64,000 bases of DNA from Euphorbia lathyris (lineage: Eukaryota > Streptophyta > Magnoliopsida > Malpighiales > Euphorbiaceae): assembly GCF_963576675.1 (NCBI RefSeq), contig NC_088912.1, positions 13,911,001-13,975,000 on the forward strand, read 5' to 3'. The number at the start of each line of letters is the position of its first letter. The first letter of the stretch is position 1. Positions 47,787 to 59,371 of this stretch are shown piece by piece. A program made the position numbers and the translations under genes. Under the pieces are notes generated by a model. That model searched no databases, had not been told where the DNA came from, and saw only the letters and a list, made by a program, of their open reading frames with translations.

Positions 47787-49423
47787 TGATGAGTAGTGGG
47801 GCTGATAATATGTGTGATATGTGGTGAAATAAGTAAGATGTTGCGTGTGTGCTTAAACTCTACTAGACGCTACTACGTAGGGGCAAGTGTACCTCGTCGT
47901 ATCAAGTAATAATCTGGTTAAGACCGGGTATCGAATCCACGGGATTTATAACCACAAGTATTAAACTACTCGGTTCTATTCGTTATCTAGGCGGTGAATA
48001 CTTTAGGTTGGTTTGGGTGACGACTACAAACTACTCCTAAACTACGGTGAGATAGATTTATATAATTCAAACTCTAAAGAAGTGATACGGGTGACGATAA
48101 GTTATAATATATAAGAAACAATAATTCTGAACATGTACGAATGATAATTTACTCTTGCAAAGACGACTACGTGTAGACAGACCGATCAATGAAGTACTTA
48201 GACGATGTGGTTCCTAGTCAAGGCGTGTCTAATTCGAGGGATCAGAAACTAGGGCCCGTAAGTTCTGTGGCTTGTCAATTCCTACGGTTTTCGGCGTGTC
48301 ACTTCCGGTAGGGCAACACCTATATGGTTCTCTAAAGATAACCCGTCCCTACGGTTCACCGGGTATCATGTCCCCCTACACAATAATCAATTACGAGTAT
48401 CAAAATAAGCAATAAATATCAATACGTATAGAGAAACGGAAATGGTAGATCATATATTATAAACGTGGAATGTATAAAAGTGGAATACAACCAAGCCTAG
48501 TACATAGGAAGAGTACAGGCTAGTTAACAAGTAGAAAGCGAAGAATGATCGGCCCTTAGGACTAGCTAACCGGACTCAAGGCCGTCTCGTAGGACTTGGA
48601 GGTGGAACTCTCGAGCTTCGTGGATACAGATCGAACGTAACTTTGACAGAGTGATGGAATAAACGTACAAGCTCTCAAGGTGGTAGAGTTTTGTTACATA
48701 AAATTCTAAATGAGGAAATGAGTGTTAATCACTCTTATTTATACACATCAAGCTCGGGGGTAAAATTGTAATTACACAAGTTACAAACAAGAATTCACAC
48801 TATTTTTGCAGGTTTCACAAGGTACGCCACGCGTATAAGGTGGTACGCTCCGTGTATCTGCAAGATTAACCCATTTCGTTGATAATTTCTTCGGCCTGGA
48901 CCAGATTTAGACTTGTTGACTCAACCACGCCCCGCGTAGACTAGGATACGCCTCGCGTGGTTGAGCTCGTGGAACTTATTTGTTTGAAATATGCCATGTA
49001 CGCCCCGTATAGTTGGGTTCCTGGAACTTTTATCTTCAATTCACACCTTAGACGCCCCGCGTACCATGATTTACGCCCCGCGTGGTTGGTGTTGACCATA
49101 TGTCAATGCTCAATTGACTACCGTGTGTTGAGGGGCATTGTTCTACGCACCGCGTTCCCTGTTTGACACCCCGCGTATCCGTGAATTAGTGCTTGATTAT
49201 TTTCTTCTTTGTACCTGAAAAATAAAATCTTTGAGAACCGAGTTAGCTTGTTGTTTATTTTTCTCGAATTAATCAAAAATAAGGAAGTTTACAAAAAACG
49301 TAAAATTTATTTTTATTTTGTAATTTATTCGAAAACATACTATTTTTGTAATTAAACTTGTTTATTAAGCTCGAAATTATACCATAAATCACGCTAAAAG
49401 ATAGGGACAAAACGTCCCTATCA
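47787..49423 (-). repeat. 3' LTR of the block B Athila-like element
   Basis: 1,637 bp, the duplicate of 30062-31699, with a better-preserved purine-rich tract beside it (CTGAGGAGGT on the minus strand) and the dyad site array at about 48824-49176. Confidence 0.9.
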
Positions 49424-51351
49424 ACCTCCTCAGACTTAAAAGAAGTCGAAAGACAAAGGATTGAGACAATTGAGAAACAAACCTCCGGTTGGTTTTACCA
49501 AGTGCGTGATTTCAAAGCTAAAGTTTTACGAGAAGCTTTCGACAAGTACTTACGCAAGCGAATGAGTGACCAAAACTTATTCGAACCTCCACAATCAAAC
49601 TTAGTAGGCAATATTAACGGGGATTGATTATCTTTTGAGAACCCGATTGTACCTCACCAAGGGATTTCACTCTTACGCTCAAACTTTTGGTGGGTCGGTG
49701 TTTTTACGCTCTTCTTTGCGCTTACTCAAAGTCACCTCGAGTTTGCATGTTCATCCAGGCTTTTCCACTTATATTATGGTTTAGGCAATATTAAAAATGG
49801 ACCCGGAGGGGGGTTGTAATGTGGGTGGCTTTTTAGCGGTAAGTGGTTAATTTTTAGAAACTCTAGTGCAAACACCATTTTGATGATTGCATCACTTTTT
49901 CATTTGTTTGGCTTTAGCAAGCTCGTAAAATATAACTTGAAATTGCTCGGGTGGAGCTTGAGAATGCCTTTTTGCTCTCTATTTTTGCTTCATTTCTTTT
50001 TTCTTTTTCTTTTTATTTGAGAGCGGCACAAAAACGATTTCAAAGATTTATTGTGCTTATTGGTATTTGAACACGAGGAAAAAAGGTTAGATGTTAAAAA
50101 GGTGTTAGCAAAGAAGTTAGTTAATAGGCTCGAGGGGGTTTCCTAAAGGTTTATGAAAACGAGAAAAATAATTTAAGAAATAGTTAGCCTAAATGGGTCC
50201 GTTTTATCATATATTGCCCTTCTTACGAAAATAATTGTACTTAACCCGATATTAGATGCAAACTCTATAAGTTGAGTGAAGTCAAGCTCTCGAAATGTTG
50301 TGAAAGAAATAGAGTTCTCGTACGAACTCTTTTAGGCTCAAAAATACCTCACATGAATTTCGGGTTAAATTGTGTACTTTCAAGTTCTCGTAAAAAATTT
50401 CAAAAATCCCGTCTTTATTGCCTTTTTAAATTTCATTATAGAGATAACTGGTGGGTTAGGACTCAATGCTTTTGTTTAGTACGAATCTTGGCTTTGCATA
50501 AATTCCACAACTTTGAAATCAAGACTTAAATTTCTTAATTAAACTGATCCTTTGTGTTTCGACGTGTTTACTTTTGAAGACAAATAACGGAACTTTTAAT
50601 TATTTTCCGAAGAAGGTAGCGTGTCGGGCAATTTATGAGCCAATAAATTAGTTCAATTATTTTTATTTTTGTTTTTGTTAGTGAAAAACAAACTGTAAGT
50701 GCGGGGTTGCATGACCCTCCGTGTGATTAAAATGATGTTAATTCCAAAGACGTCGGAAAAGAAAAGAAAACGAAAACAAAACGAAAAATAAAGGGGAAAT
50801 TAAAGAGAAAAGACTTGAAGCGTAGAAGGTGGTACGCTCCACGTATCTACAAGATTAACCCATTCCGTTGATAATTTCTTCGGCGTGGATCGGATTTAGA
50901 CTTGTTGACTCAACTACGTCCCGTGTAGACTAGGATACGCCTCGCGTGGTTGAGCTTCTGGAACTTATTTGCTTGAAATATGCCATGTACGCCCCGCGTG
51001 GTCTGGGTTACGCCCTGCGTAGTTGGGTTCCTAGAACTTTTGTCTTCAATTCACACATTAGACGCCCCGCGTACCATGATTTACGCCCCGCGTGGTTGGT
51101 GTTGACCATGTGGGAATGCTCAGTTGACTGCCGTGTCTTAAGGGGCATTGTTCTAATTACCGCGTGCCCTGTTTTACGCCCCACGTATCCGTGAATTAGT
51201 GCTTGATTGTTTTCTTCTTTGTACCTAAAAAATACGATCTTTGAGAACCGAGTTAGCTTGAAGTTTATTTTTCTGAAATTAATCAAAAATTAAGGAAGTT
51301 TACAAAAAACGTAAAATTTATTTTTATTTTGTAATTTATTCGAAAACATAC
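47787..51351 (-). mobile_element. Athila-like element of block B, internally deleted
   Basis: Contains the 3' LTR (47787-49423), about 1.4 kb of untranslated interior (to 50814), six unmatched bases (TTGAAG), then part of the 5' LTR (50821-51351). Relative to copy A, ORF1, gag, the primer site and the first part of the 5' LTR are gone. The residual 5' LTR extends past the point where copy A is cut by the LINE. It is itself interrupted at 51351 by a SIRE-type element. Confidence 0.85.
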
Positions 51352-53088
51352 TGTTGAAACACCTTTCTACATGATTTTGATTTGACAAAATTATTTAACA
51401 AGAATTAAATCTCCATGATAAAAATATTCCAACACATTATATTTAAATGCTTTGATTTATACTAATGTGTTTGTTCAATGTTGAGTTATTTAATTCATAA
51501 GACATTAAGTTGAATGACCCAAAGGCCCACAAGAGAAAGTCAAGCCTTAGTCAACGAATCAAAGCCTCACGGCCCAAGCAGATCAAAACGCAGTCCGTAT
51601 TGAGTAAAACGCAAGCCCAGCAATGAGAAGGATCGAGAAGCCTTCAACCAAAAGCTTTAAGACGAAGTTGCTGAGTTGTGCGACAAGAAAGTCAGGTCAA
51701 CGGCTGACTTGAATAAACTTGAAGACAAAGTATTTCTACTTTGGGTAAAGTTCAAAAGACGCAGAAAGCTGTTTGGAAGACTTTACCATAAATGTGGAGA
51801 CATTCTGTCTTGTCTGACGGAAAGATGCTGAGCACTGCCGAAGACAGAAGATACAAGAATTTGATTGGCCGAGGACGCTGAGCACGTACTGAGTGAAAGC
51901 GACATGAAGCCGTTTCCCTTCAACGGTTATTTCGAAATTCAAAATTACCGGTGCATCAAGTGTCACTATAAATAGGCCACTCAAACGCTTCATTTGATAC
52001 AGATCTTCAATCAAGTCGAAACGATGACCAAATTGATATTCAAAGTTCTGTGAGAAAAGCAAAGCAAATCTTACACCAATTCCAATTCTGTGTAAAAGTC
52101 TACAGTGATCTAAACCATCTAAAGTGTCTTAGCAATTATTGTTTAGGACAAACAAACACTTATCATTTCTAGAAGTATAGAAATGAGAAGTTGAGTACTT
52201 GGTCATAGTACTCAACACTAGAAATAGGAGTGAGTAGAGGAATAGAGGAAGGTACTCTTGTATACTCAGCTTTCTACTGTAAAAGGTTTGTGCTCTACCG
52301 TTAAAGAGCTCAGTAGAGGATTCTGAAAAGCTCGGAAGGAATTCCGGGGACTAGACGTAGGCGGAGAGGCCGAACCAGGATACGTCTGCTGAGTAATATC
52401 CTTTTAACCCTTATCTTCTTAAATTATTGCTTGCTATAAGAGCATCTCCAAGAGACTTTAGTGAGCTCCCTAAAAATAATATAAATAATTGACTCTTAGT
52501 GATTTAAGAGTGGCTAAGATATATCATCTCCAACAATGCTCCTTATATTCACTCCTTATTTGTTATATGATCATTAAGATTATTCTTTATTGTTACATTA
52601 CCAATAGTGTGAGGAGAGGGACACATCAATAATAAATTATTAACAAAAAATAAAGTTAAGAGGCACTAAGAGGTGGAGAGAGGCTCTCTATTAATAGAGA
52701 GGATGGAGAGGCTCTTAGTGATTTAAGGAGCCACTAAGAGGCTGTAGGAGATGAATTTTCATTCTCTCTCCTCAAATTTTAACTTAAGAGCCAACTTAGA
52801 GGCTGTTGGAGATGCTCTAACATTGCCTAGTTAAACGCTAAAAAGAACATAAGCTGAGTTGAGTGAACTGAGAAGCTGAGTTTAGGAATAGACGCAAGTG
52901 CTATCTCATGACTCAAGGATAGATTCAGACTTAGTCACCTATTGACTAAGCTTGTATCTAGAACCTACTCAGTTTCACCGTGCTAAAAGACTTCGAGAAA
53001 GTCTAAAGCAAAAACTAGCAGTCAGCCATACGTGAAATTTTTTAAATAGTTCCTAACCCCCCCTTGGAACTAATATTGTCACGTTACA
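51352..53088 (+). repeat. 5' LTR of the SIRE-like element, with nested MITE
   Basis: Starts TGTTGAAACACC and is taken to end at GTTACA (53088), shortly before the primer site. Of its 1,737 bp, 378 bp are a nested MITE. CTGAGTTGAGTGAACTGAG-type words repeat in the 3' third. The end could lie up to about ten bases further right. Confidence 0.65.
52440..52817. mobile_element. Tourist-like (PIF/Harbinger) MITE
   Basis: 378 bp with inverted ends GAGCATCTCCAA and TTGGAGATGCTC and a 3-bp target duplication TAA (52437-52439 and 52818-52820). It has AGAGGCTGTTGGAGATG-type internal repeats and no coding capacity. It sits inside the SIRE-like LTR, and its right part is seen again in the same LTR context at 58573-58700. 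Confidence 0.85.
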
Positions 53089-53101
53089 CGAGACCAATAA
53101 G

Positions 53102-53113
53102 TGGTATCAGAGC
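53102..53113 (+). other. Primer-binding site of the SIRE-like element
   Basis: TGGTATCAGAGC, tRNA-Met type, followed after about 50 bp by gag. Confidence 0.85.
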
Positions 53114-53161
53114 TTAACAGCTCACTGAACATGATATAACTATCTTGAGCTGATCCCCACA

Positions 53162-53932
53162 ATGGCTGAGAACATCACTCGTCTCCTCCCAAGAAATCAG
53201 ACAACTCAGATTCTTCCTGAGGGAATGTCCATTACTAGGCCTCCTCTGTTCTTCGGGTCTAACTATACATTTTGGAAGAACAAAATGAAAAACTTCATTC
53301 AAGCAACAAACATGAGTGCATGGCTTTCCATAGTCCAAGGCCTGTTTGTTCCTATCGAAACTGTTGACGGACAAACGTCTGTCAAAGCTGAGGCTAAGTG
53401 GTCAGAGGATGACCTCAAGAAACTGCAAAATCATGTCACTGCTATAAACATGCTTCATTGTGCGTTAGATGCTGCAGAATACAATGAAATCTCAGGTTGC
53501 GAGTCAGCATAGGAGATATGGAAGAAGCTGGAGGTCACGTATGAAGGAACCAGTAAGGTCAAGGAATCCAAGGTGAACCAACACATGAGGTTGTACGAGT
53601 TGTTCAAAATGAATGATGGTGAAGGTATTTCTGACATGAACTCAAGGTTCACCAACATTATTAACGAACTCAAGAGGCTCGACAAGAACTTCACTGAGGA
53701 AGAGCAAGTGAAGAAGATACTGAGGAGTCTTCCCCAAAGCTGGAAAGCAAAGAAGACAGTCGTTGAGGAAGCCCAAGACCTAACCACCTACAAGTATGAT
53801 GGCTCATCGGATCTCTGCTGACCCATGAGATATCGATGAAGAACTTTGAGGTGAAAGAAAAAGCTGAGGACAAGAAGCAAAAGTCTCTTGTCATGAAAGC
53901 TGACTCCACTAATGGTGACTCATCTGAGTAAG
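53162..53932 (+). pseudogene. SIRE-like gag, broken
   Basis: Starts MAENITRLLPRNQTTQILPE. It contains ITRPPLFFGSNYTFWKNKMK, a TAG after GCESA (53510-53512), IWKKLEVTYEGTSKVKESKV, NSRFTNIINELKRLDKNF and VKKILRSLPQSWKAKKTVVE. A frameshift near 53795 moves LIGSLLTHEISMKNFEVKEK to another frame, and the match ends at about 53932. No zinc knuckle is reached. Confidence 0.85.
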
Positions 53933-53935
53933 AGA

Positions 53936-54545
53936 GAAATGGTAGGGAGAGGAGTGAGAGAAGACATAAAAGGAGAAATGGAAGAGAGGGATTGAAGGTA
54001 CATATGAAAACCATTAGCCGTGGTGCTGCTACGGCTGTTTGGAGAAGGGAGGAGAGATTTGTGCTATTTTGTTGAAGAAAGAAGATAAAGGGTATTTTAG
54101 TAATTTTATAATTTTTAAGGCTATATTAGTAATTCCATAAAAAGTGGGTCCCACTTTTTTTAATTTTACAGTTGAAAAATGCTAACGTGGCATAGTTGAC
54201 CACCGTTGACCGGTCACAAAAACCGGCTGTACACTTTAGTAGGAGGTCATTTGAAGTTGGTACAGTTTAGTGTGACAAAATTTTGATTATACACCAAACT
54301 GTGATTTGGGATAAAAGTTGTACACCACGTATGTAATTTACCCCTCAAAGTACCAACTTTAATATTTTGTAAATATGTAAGAGCACAACGTGATTCTTCT
54401 TTGTTAATATAGATATAGAATGACTATGCTTTTGCAGTTTTATTTCTAGAGTGCTGGATCTATTGAAATTATTCATATTTTACTTATTTCTTATGTTATA
54501 TTGTTTTAGATTTACCTTTTATGGAATTTTTTACCCTTGGTGGAC
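53936..54545. other. Intergenic with one lone MITE-like terminus
   Basis: No gene is seen. The right side ends in CACGTATGTAATTTACCCC (about 54332-54352), which resembles the end of MITEs like the next feature, but no left partner was found. Confidence 0.4.
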
Positions 54546-54554
54546 TATTTATTG

Positions 54555-54754
54555 GGAGTAAATTACACCAATAGTACCTGAACTTGCATTGATGTAATTT
54601 ACTCAAACAAACTTGCATTGACCGGTCATTTACCGGTAAAATTTACTAAATTGTCCGGTCATCGTTACTTCGGGTATATTTTTGGGACAAAATGTAATCT
54701 AGGTACCAAAGTGTAAAATAGGTAAAGTTCAGGTACTATTGGTGTAATTTACCC
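54555..54754. mobile_element. 200-bp MITE, MULE-type
   Basis: Inverted ends of about 30 bp starting GGAGTAAATTACACCAATAG and ending with its reverse, GGTGTAATTTACCC. A perfect 9-bp target duplication TATTTATTG lies at 54546-54554 and 54755-54763. Non-coding. Confidence 0.9.
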
Positions 54755-54763
54755 TATTTATTG

Positions 54764-55975
54764 GCTCTAACTTGAATTTATGTGGGATAATCTACTCTAT
54801 TTTTTTCTTTTAAAACGCCAATGTATAATTATGTTGTATGTTAAAAGTTTAAAAAATAAAACTATGTTTGGGCTGGGCTTCAGAATAGATATTTGGGGAA
54901 TTTACAAGGAAATTCAACTCTTAAAAATTATCTATACTTTTGTCAAAAAGTTATTTGAATAATGTCAAACCCAAGAATTTGACAGTTACATCTTCGGCTG
55001 CCATTTAAAAAAAAACACTCAGAAAATTATTTTGACATTTGTAAAATAAAAATTTATACTTTTTGATATATAAAGAAATAAATTATCAACATTAACAAAA
55101 TAATAATAATATTATCATACATGATTTTCATGTAAAGAACCCTAGATATTTCGACCAAGCATTTATATTTGGGATCGAATCCATAATTGGCTATAGTGGT
55201 ATCCAAAATTTAGTAATTTCCCCTTATGTATCATTTGGAAAATATTTTCCCCTTGCCATTAATCTTGAACATTAGGTTAAATGTTGTATCTAAATATGCT
55301 TTGCCTCAAATATCGTATCAGACTATTCATACTCAAATCTTGTTCGAGTGGGCCTTATTTGACCTAGTCTATCAGATTTAAGACTTGAACTTGTAAAAAT
55401 AAAACCCATATAATTTATTCTCAACAACACTAAGGTGCATTTTTTATATATATATTCAAGTTCAAAGGCCAGAAATCTAAAAAACGTTCTTAAACTAGAT
55501 TTATCTCAAGAAAATATATCTCTGAACCAGAAAAAATGTGAATTCAATTTCTTTGCTCATTCATCTTCTATTCTGCAAATGTTTGGACAAACAGGGTGCA
55601 GCAGACGGTTTGACGATAACAGAGTTGGTAAAGTCCTTGAAAAAAATAGAAGAGGTTTTATCATCTAGAGAATGTAAAATGAAGGGGAAATTGAGGGGGG
55701 AAATTTCAAATTGAAAAATCAAGGATAGAGGAGTGTGGAGAGTTAAGAGTAGAGCAAGACATATTATTGAAAGAAAAACAAACTTACACCAAGAGATTAC
55801 TCACCAAATATAAGAGTAGAAATCCTTATGAAGTCTAAGTTGCCATAGACAAAGAAAGATAGAAAAAAGAGAAAGAAAAGTTAATAAAGTGTATAATAAA
55901 GTGTAAAGTTCTATGGTTTTTGCTTAAAAGTATTTGACAACATTCTCAGAATTCATCATACTTGAGGTTTCTGTC
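54764..55975. other. Intergenic, AT-rich
   Basis: I see no supported gene. A 77-codon open stretch at 55435-55668 resembles nothing I recognise. Confidence 0.45.
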
Positions 55976-56185
55976 AGTTGTGATTATGGGAATGGGAGAG
56001 CTAAGTTATGCAAGGGATGGACATAATTTGTATAGGGAAACAAATTGGATGAAGGAGATGTTTGTGTTTTTGAGCTAGTTAATATGAAGGTTGTCATGAA
56101 AGTTACCATATTTTGGATACTTGAAGATGAGGCGCAACTAATACTCAAGTCAATCACCTTAGTTAAGCATGGTATTGATGTCTGA
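55976..56185 (+). pseudogene. B3-domain (REM-type) transcription factor remnant
   Basis: One frame reads SCDYGNGRAKLCKGWT, stop, FV, stop, GNKLDEGDVCVFELV, NMKVVMKVTIFW. The GW-x-x-F-x-x-x-N-x-L-x-EGDVCVFEL pattern is the C-terminal half of the plant B3 DNA-binding domain, as in the REM family. Two stops inside the domain and no recognisable N-terminal half make it a relic. It is not transposon-derived, so it marks an ancestral host gene or a captured piece. Confidence 0.7.
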
Positions 56186-56902
56186 CCTACAATAAATCTT
56201 TCAGGTGCCAATTCTTTCTCGGATCAATGTTCATTAACTGATTATTTGTTTAGCAAGAATCTCTTTCCAATTCAAAATTGCAAAGGAAAAAATAAAATAT
56301 GATATTGATGTTACAAATATTTGTTTAGAAACTTCTTTTATGAGAAAAGTTCCTTTGATGACTATGATTAATCAATGTATGAGATGTTCTGGTTGTTATC
56401 TTATATTTGAAATATATGAGATTTCTAGTCTTAAATACATTACTTGTTACCTATATTGCACAGAATCTAAAACTGATATTGTGAAAAGTTATTTTGAAAA
56501 AAATTCGCTAGGCAACTTAATAGAAATAGAAAAAGCAACCGAACAACGTTAATGAGAAAAGTTTATGTGCAACATAGGTTGTTACTAGCACATGTCCATT
56601 GAGCATTGACTAATAAAGTGCTACATGTACTTATTTTTTTTTTAAATTGCTCATCGAATCTAGAAAGAAGAGCGATGTTAGACCTTTCCTATTGTTGGAG
56701 AATAGGTCTACTATTTCCCGATTCCATGTGAATGGTTCTATATGAACTTAATCTCTCTCTTCATTCTTCTTGAATTGTCCCCCTTAAAGGAGCAGGACCC
56801 CTAGAGTTGAGAGACGCAACGAACCAACATAAAAAATACTTAAGAGTCCCATCTCTCTCTTCATTCTGAACATCAGAGTTGGTTTTTGAACAGGGAATGA
56901 GT
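56186..56902. other. Intergenic
   Basis: No gene or transposon terminus is recognised. Confidence 0.4.
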
Positions 56903-57385
56903 ATTGAAGGGCCTGATTAACAAGCTCGGTGATGAGGAGGATGTAGAGTCAGTGTCACAGGTTCTAGAAACAAAACAACAGTTGAATCTCCTTCTTCAAC
57001 AAGAGGAAACTTTTTGGTGGCTGTGGGTTAAGGTGTTTTGGCTTACGGGTGGTGAACTCATTACAAAATTTTATCACTCTTGCATTAAAGCATGACGGAA
57101 ATAGAACCTTATTACCGCTCTTACGGATGACGAAAAGAGGGTGATTGAGGACCTAGGCAAGTTGAGTAATCATGTTCGTAATTATTTTCATACTTTGTTT
57201 GCTCCGCCTTCGGTTAATTTTTCTGATACATTAAATGTTTTATCCCAATATATTTCTGATAATATGAATCATGGTCTTGTTTCCCCCTTTTACTTATGAA
57301 GAATTTAAGAGTACAGTGTTTTAGATACAACATGATAAATCCCTGAGGCCTGATAGATTCAATCCGGGGCTTTGTAATGTGTTGT
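56903..57385 (+). pseudogene. LINE reverse transcriptase N-terminal scrap
   Basis: The plus strand reads QQLNLLLQQEETFWWLWVKV, FWLTGGELITKFYH, then after stops LITALTDDEKRVIEDLGKLS, NYFHTLFAPP and LQHDKSLRPDRFNPGLC. This is the order QEE-FW-RAK-WL-GD-NTKFFH, YF-LF, P-KAPGPDGFNPGF seen before the polymerase core of plant L1-type RTs. The core itself is missing. It is a different copy from the LINE at 37.7-40.6 kb and more decayed. Confidence 0.75.
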
Positions 57386-58030
57386 ATTGTTTTAGTTAGT
57401 TGTATCTCTTATTTGTATCATCATTGCTTTCCCTAATGCCAGACAAGTGTAGGTTGATATGTGAGGTTGTTATCCTGTGTTGTCCTTTTGTTTGCGTGTT
57501 GAGCTTATCCATTTTCTTTGAAATTCCTTTGATGTTCTCTAAGTTATTTTGTTGTTTAGAGTAGAAACACTATGTATAGATTCCCAATTAATTCAATAAG
57601 ATTCTGTATCATTTTTTCCATCTATCTTAGCTTGTAGAGCTTCTACAAGAGATTCTCTAATTTTAGTTTTTCGCCTGAATTCTTATAGTATTTTGAAGTC
57701 TGTATTTGGTTATCAGTCATGCTATTTTCTTTTTTACCTTTGTTTAGAAATATTTCTATTTCTGTTCAGTATGCTGGTAGTTTAGGAAATGGTGTTACAT
57801 ATTTTTGTTAGCAGCATGGAGTTTAAAGTTTAATTGACTTGTTCTCATTTTAAAAATTCCTCAATTTCTATCTGAATGTATATCTCAGAGTCTTTGTTAT
57901 CCTCTTTTCTCCTCATGTTTACCTTTTTAGATTAAAAATGAGAGTTCTCGGTTGGTTACATACCTCCTGTTTGATTTACCAACAACAACATCATAGAGTA
58001 GGTAAACTAAGTGGACCGGTTAATGGTAAC
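57386..58030. other. Intergenic
   Basis: No gene is recognised. Confidence 0.4.
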
Positions 58031-58572
58031 CACTACAAGAAAAATGAGTTTTAGTAAGAAAAATTTATTAAGAGTATGAAATACCGTTATGAAAAATATA
58101 TTCTCAACATATCTAGTAAGAGTAAATTCTCTAATTATATTATTAATAAACAAAAAACTTTTGTTTGTTAAACTTATCTAAAAATTTCTCTTATTAAATT
58201 CATTACAAATTAAAATATTTTTATTTTTATTTATAGTAAAATAAAAGAACCATTATTAATTGTAATAAAAAGAACATACTCTTAATAACTCTATTGGTAA
58301 GAGGTCAACCCCTAATTAAAAAAATTTGGCTTTACCGCCAACGTTTCCCTCCCTAAATTTGGTTGCCCCCAAAACCCACGCTTCCTATTTTGTTATCTAA
58401 AAACCTAAAATTTCAGACAATTTTTTTCCCACTCCCCATAAGGAAAAGCATCGCTCCTCAATCTCAATCTGTATCTTTTCATTTATTTGTTGGATCACTT
58501 TATTATCTTTCTATTCCAGAAACCCTTTTCGTCAACCTCAAGCCCTAGCTTTTCATCAATCATTGCGTGCTG
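58031..58572. mobile_element. Single CACTA terminus, right side missing
   Basis: CACTACAAGAAAAATGAG at 58031 is a typical CACTA end, followed by short TAAGAG, TTAAGAG and AGTAAGAG words that look like subterminal repeats. No inverted partner ending CTTGTAGTG lies downstream. The element is cut no later than 58573, where a copy of the SIRE LTR begins. Confidence 0.6.
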
Positions 58573-58820
58573 CTCTATTAATAGAGAGGATGGAGAGGCT
58601 CTTAATGATTTAAGGAGCCACTAAGAGGCTGTTGGAGATGAATTTTCATTCTCTCTCCTCAAATTTTAACTTAAGAGCCAACTTAGAGGCTGTTGGAGAT
58701 GCTCTAACATTGCCTAGTTAAACGCTAAAAAGAACATAAGCTGAGTTGAGTGAACTGAGAAGCTAAGTTTAGGAATAGACGCAAGTGCTATCTCATGACT
58801 CAAGGATAGATTCAGACTTA
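58573..58820 (+). repeat. Ectopic copy of the SIRE LTR with its nested MITE
   Basis: Matches 52697-52944 with about three differences, spanning the right part of the Tourist MITE, its TAA site and the following LTR sequence. Both edges are abrupt: CACTA-side DNA on the left and a gypsy integrase on the right. It is either a scrap of a 3' LTR or a filler patch copied during break repair. Confidence 0.85.
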
Positions 58821-59341
58821 GTATCAAAAAGAGCCCACAAGGTCCGCCAGAAGTGACTCAGAAACTTCGTGTCACGATCTGAGACAATACTCTTTGGTAC
58901 TCCATGTAGTCTGACGACCTCCTTAAAGAACAGTTTAGCAGTTGCCGATGCATCATTGGTTTTTCGGCATGGTATGAAGTGTGCCATTTTTTAGAATCGG
59001 TCAACAACCACAAAGATGGAATCCATGCCCCTCTGAGTTCTGGGTAACCCTAGGACAAAATCCATGGACAGATCCTCCCATATAGTTTCTGGTACAGGTA
59101 GTGGTAGTTGCAAACCAGCATTAGTGGGGTGTCCCTTGGCGGTCTGGCAGATATAGCATCGTTCTACTAGGTACGCCACATCTCTCCTCATCTTGGGCCA
59201 GAAATAACGGGAACTTACTGCTTCATAGGTCTTGTTTCGCCCAAAATGTCCCTCCAGGGATCCGCCATGCAGATCGCGGATAACCTTTTCGCGGATGGAA
59301 GTGCAAGGTAAACAAAGTTGGTTACCCCTCATTAGATACTC
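58821..59341 (-). pseudogene. Gypsy integrase, truncated
   Basis: The zinc-binding region has [18 protein letters not shown] and YICQ, then the catalytic core has [20 protein letters not shown] (first Asp) and, after a TAA at 58988-58990, [20 protein letters not shown] and [18 protein letters not shown] (second Asp). The glutamate and C-terminal region are cut off at 58821. Confidence 0.9.
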
Positions 59342-59371
59342 ATCCGTGATGTGATACGCTCCATCTCCATG

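Larger units (their letters stand above)
40623..50814. repeat. Large duplicated block, copy B
   Basis: Matches 25263-33162. Relative to A it has a 561-bp MITE plus target duplication (40918-41478), deletions near 41603 and 42200, a short insertion near 42410, and a 2,005-bp retrotransposon (43121-45125). The left edge offset is 15,360 bp. After 50814 the match to A's interior ends, with six non-matching bases, and LTR sequence follows. Confidence 0.9.
51352..53935 (+). mobile_element. SIRE/Maximus-like copia element, 3'-truncated
   Basis: A plus-strand element with 5' LTR, primer site and gag; it stops at about 53935 before protease. It begins with TGTTGAAACACC inside the residual Athila LTR. 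The gag wording (RPPLF-G-NY-FWK, TSKVKESKV, ILRSLPQSWKAK) fits the SIRE/Maximus group (inference). A stop and a frameshift disable it. No 3' LTR follows directly; a piece of its LTR type occurs at 58573. Confidence 0.8.

Noticed and set aside
54780..55668. Short plus-strand frames at 54780 and 55435
   Set aside because: AT-rich chance frames with no motif or neighbour that supports coding.
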